A DNA stretch of 64,000 nt from NCBI RefSeq assembly GCF_009857475.1, contig NZ_WWCJ01000011.1, positions 170,676-234,675 on the forward strand, in the 5' to 3' direction. The position numbers were made by a program, and so were the translations under genes. Positions 61,652 through 64,000 of the stretch are shown here, one piece after another. Source of the stretch: Pseudoduganella guangdongensis. Lineage in GTDB: Bacteria; Pseudomonadota; Gammaproteobacteria; Burkholderiales; Burkholderiaceae_D. Position 1 is the first letter of the stretch; each line of letters opens with the position of its first letter. Under the pieces are notes generated by a model. That model had not been told where the DNA came from. It saw nothing but the letters and a program-made list of their open reading frames with translations, and made no database searches.

Positions 61652-63214
61652 ATGACGCGCAAACTCATACTCCACCTGACGGGCGACAGAATGTGCTGCT
61701 GGACGCGCGAACGCGGCCCACTCGCCGCCGGCCCCTGCTTCGCGCCCGACGCGGCGGGCTTGCAGGGCTTTGCGGCATGGCTCGAGGGTTGCCAGGATAC
61801 GCCCGCCCTCTTGCTGGTCGACCTGGTGGAGGAGGATTTCCAGCGCCACCTGCTGCCCCACGTGCCGGGGCGGGCGGGCATGGCCATGCGGCAGCGGCGC
61901 CTGGCGCAGGCCTGGCGCGAGACCCCGTTCCGCAGCGCCTTCGTGCAGGAGCGCGACGAGGAAGGCCGGCGCGACGATATCGTGCTGTTTGCCGCGCTCA
62001 CCAATCCGGCCATCCTGCAACCCTGGCTGGACGTGCTGGAGCAGCAGCAGGTGCCGCTGGCGGCGCTCTATTCGCCGGCTTTGCTCAGTGCCGGCCTGCT
62101 GACCGACGACGACCGCAAGGTGCCGCACCTGCTGCTGGTGACGGAGCATGCATCCGGCATCCGGCAGACCTATTTCCAGTGCGGCCAGCCGCGTTTTACG
62201 CGCCTGGCGCAGGCCGGCGCCAGCGCGGAGCAGGAAGCCGAGCGCACACGTCAGTTCCTGGCCAGCGGTCACATGCTGCAGCGCGAAGCGGTGCTGCAGG
62301 TGCAGGCCTTGCTGCCGCTGGCGCGGATTGCCACACGGCCCGCGCCAACTGCCGCCCACCCGGCGCGCTTGCTGGACTGGCGCGTGGTGCCGCTGCAGGA
62401 AGCCGCCGCCCGCTTGCGCCTGACTGCGATGGACAGCGCCGATGAGGTGCTCCTGGCCCTGATGGCGCGTAGCGCGCCCGACAGCCATTATCCCCTGCCC
62501 GGCCGCCAGCGCTTTTACAGTTTGTGGCGCACGCGCCGCGCACTGTATGCGTCCAGCGCGGTGCTGGCGGCATGCTGCGCGGTGTGGAGCACGGCGAACG
62601 TGGTGGGCCATGTGCTGGCGCACCGCCACACTGGCGAGCTGAAACAGGAGGTGCACGGCTATACCCGAGGCTACCAGGCCAGCATGTCGAGCATGCCGCC
62701 CGCAGTCGACAGGACGGCGAATATGAAGGCGGCCGTGCATATCGCCCAGATGGTGGCGCGCCAGGGGCCGTGGCCGCAGGCGATGATGGCGCACCTGAGC
62801 GAGGCGCTGGAGCGCTCGCCGCAGATCCGCCTGACCCAGCTCGATTGGCGCGCCAATGCGCCGGGCGCGGTGCCGGTGGTTGCCGGCACCGCCATGTCCG
62901 GTGTGGCGGGCGCGGCGGGCAATCCGGCGCTTGTGGCGCCGCCATCGTCCATGCTGATCGGAATTCCCAAGGCGCCGCCGCAGCAGCTGCGCTTGCAGGC
63001 GGAGGTGCTGGTGGAGCAGGATGACTATCGCAGCGTGCTGCTTAGCATGAACCGCTTTGCGCAGGAGCTGGCGCGCACGCCGGGCATGCAGGTCGAAGTC
63101 GAGCAACTGCCATTCGATGTGCGGCCGAATGTGCGCCTGGCTGGCAAGGCAGGGACGCCTGATGGCCTTGGGGAGCGCGCCAAGTTCACCCTGAATGTGA
63201 GGTGGTCGCCATGA
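61652..63214 (+). CDS. GspL-like (PilM-N type) assembly protein, second filament cluster
   Basis: 520 residues. The first ~290 residues are a cytoplasmic domain beginning 'LILHLTGDRMCCWTRERGPL', with 'LLLVDLVEEDFQRHLLPHVP' and 'LYSPALLSAGLLTDDDRKVP', which resembles actin-like GspL/PilM parts only loosely. One TM follows (~296-318, 'LYASSAVLAACCAVWSTANV'), then a periplasmic part with a ferredoxin-like pattern ('IRLTQLDWRAN', 'LRLQAEVLVEQDDYRSVLLS'). This is the topology of GspL or a PilM+PilN fusion. Assignment is by layout and neighbours, not by a recognised motif. Confidence 0.65.
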   Translation: MTRKLILHLTGDRMCCWTRERGPLAAGPCFAPDAAGLQGFAAWLEGCQDTPALLLVDLVEEDFQRHLLPHVPGRAGMAMRQRRLAQAWRETPFRSAFVQERDEEGRRDDIVLFAALTNPAILQPWLDVLEQQQVPLAALYSPALLSAGLLTDDDRKVPHLLLVTEHASGIRQTYFQCGQPRFTRLAQAGASAEQEAERTRQFLASGHMLQREAVLQVQALLPLARIATRPAPTAAHPARLLDWRVVPLQEAAARLRLTAMDSADEVLLALMARSAPDSHYPLPGRQRFYSLWRTRRALYASSAVLAACCAVWSTANVVGHVLAHRHTGELKQEVHGYTRGYQASMSSMPPAVDRTANMKAAVHIAQMVARQGPWPQAMMAHLSEALERSPQIRLTQLDWRANAPGAVPVVAGTAMSGVAGAAGNPALVAPPSSMLIGIPKAPPQQLRLQAEVLVEQDDYRSVLLSMNRFAQELARTPGMQVEVEQLPFDVRPNVRLAGKAGTPDGLGERAKFTLNVRWSP

Positions 63215-63810
63215 TCCTGCTGCGCGAATTCGCTTTGCTGCGCAATGCGGTGCTGGTGTTCCTGGCGACGCTGGTGGTTTCGCTGGCGGCGGTGTCGGTG
63301 ACGCTGTGGCAGCTGCGGATGGCGCGCATTGCGGAGGCGGCGCAGTTGCTGGAGCGTGACGCGGCGCGCGCGCGGCTGGCGCATGCGGAGGCGGAGAAGG
63401 AGGAGATCCGCTTGTACCAGCCGCAGTTTATGGAACTGCGGCGCCGGGGTTTGGTGGGACCGGAACGGCGCCTGGATTGGGTGGAAGCGATCCGCCAGAT
63501 CCAGGAGCAGCGGCGCTTGCTGCCTTTGTCGTATGAGATCGAGGTGCAGCAACCGTACCGGCTGGAGACTGCGCTGCCGACCGGGGACTACGCGTTGCTG
63601 GGCAGCCGTATGGTGCTGCATATGGATCTGCTGCATGAGCTGGATTTGCTGAATTTTCTTGCCGACTTGCGGGTGGCCGGCATGTTTGCGGTACAGGATT
63701 GCAGCATCCGGCGCACTGCCAAGGCGCCGGGGCTGAGCGCCGATTGCACCCTGAACTGGCTGACGCTGACGCCCACCGCCGCTGCGGCCGGGCGGGGGGC
63801 GGCGCCATGA
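63211..63810 (+). CDS. PilO/GspM-like assembly protein, second filament cluster
   Basis: 199 residues: one TM (~9-32, 'LVFLATLVVSLAAVSVTLWQ'), a coiled coil ('IAEAAQLLERDAARARLAHA'), then a periplasmic domain ('LLPLSYEIEVQQPYRLETAL', 'MDLLHELDLLNFLADLRVAG'). This is the PilO/GspM layout. ATG 63211 overlaps the previous stop codon (ATGA), and the next ATG overlaps its own stop. Confidence 0.72.
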   Translation: MILLREFALLRNAVLVFLATLVVSLAAVSVTLWQLRMARIAEAAQLLERDAARARLAHAEAEKEEIRLYQPQFMELRRRGLVGPERRLDWVEAIRQIQEQRRLLPLSYEIEVQQPYRLETALPTGDYALLGSRMVLHMDLLHELDLLNFLADLRVAGMFAVQDCSIRRTAKAPGLSADCTLNWLTLTPTAAAAGRGAAP

Positions 63811-64000
63811 AGGTTCTTCTGCCGGCTTTGCTTCTGCTGCTGGCGGCGCAGGCCGGCGCGCAGAGTTTTATCAGCATGGGGCGGCTGTTCACCACGCCCA
63901 GCGAGCGCGCCCAGCTCGATGCGCAGCGGAGCCAGGCGCCCGCCGGGACGGGCGCGGCGGCGGCCGGCGGCGCGGGAAGCCTGGTGCCGGGGATGCCGGC
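63807..64000 (+). CDS. Small exported protein, 5' part, runs off the window
   Basis: Starts at ATG 63807, overlapping the stop codon of the PilO-like gene. The visible 64 residues are a signal peptide ('MKVLLPALLLLLAAQAGA') followed by 'QSFISMGRLFTTPSERAQLD' and a Gly/Ala/Pro-rich stretch. Its place after a PilO-like gene suggests a PilP/MshK/GspC-type connector, but no domain is visible yet. The frame is open to the right edge. Confidence 0.7.
   Translation, partial: MKVLLPALLLLLAAQAGAQSFISMGRLFTTPSERAQLDAQRSQAPAGTGAAAAGGAGSLVPGMP

Noticed and set aside
1..64000. tRNA, rRNA, CRISPR arrays, prophage, transposase genes
   Set aside because: Looked for and not seen; no direct-repeat arrays, integrase or transposase-like proteins.

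Overview
The window is a chromosomal segment of a GC-rich betaproteobacterium. Gene content and protein sequences point to the Oxalobacteraceae, in the Massilia/Duganella/Janthinobacterium neighbourhood. The signs are prfB and lysS close together, class I PhaC with PhaR, a divergent rluD/bamD pair, an MSHA pilus locus, and intergenic hairpins carrying GGTCTGACCC. This placement is inference from recognised families, not from a search. No rRNA, tRNA, CRISPR array, prophage or insertion sequence was seen.

Positions 1-38087 are mostly housekeeping genes. The order is the 3' end of prfB, a HAD phosphatase, lysS, ppnN, a POT peptide transporter, an OPT transporter / amidohydrolase / glpD run, a class A penicillin-binding protein, an orphan ABC-type binding protein, a PP2C phosphatase, a chemoreceptor, mfd-serB, a CoA-transferase, two small genes and a metallo-beta-lactamase-fold protein. 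Next comes a short island (about 24955-26273) with two frameshifted genes of the BPSL0067 and STY0301 families. After it lie a cystathionine beta-lyase-like gene, rimO, phaR, phaC, pgeF, rluD, bamD, yaaA, a PIN-domain protein, an aminotransferase and a degenerate HD-GYP-like protein. Several 3' ends are marked by near-perfect hairpins that fall into at least two sequence families.

Positions 38084-54141 (minus strand) hold a nearly complete MSHA-type type IV pilus locus. In transcription order it reads mshE-G-F-A-C-D-O-P-Q, then mshI-(PilN-like)-J-K-L-M-N. Relative to the Vibrio locus the two blocks are exchanged, and mshB and mshH are missing. MshE carries an N-terminal MshEN domain, the known c-di-GMP-binding module.

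Positions 54295-64000 (plus strand, divergent from mshE) hold a second type IV filament or secretion assembly cluster that runs off the window. It encodes an ExeA/MshM-like ATPase, a lipoprotein secretin, a membrane-anchored TPR protein, a GspE-type ATPase with a variant MshEN domain, a GspF-type platform protein, a GspL-like protein, a PilO/GspM-like protein and the start of a small exported protein. Most junctions overlap by 4 nt (ATGA), so it is probably one operon. It is the least characterised system here and the best lead: a paralogous machine that looks built from MSHA-like parts, with no pilin visible inside the window.
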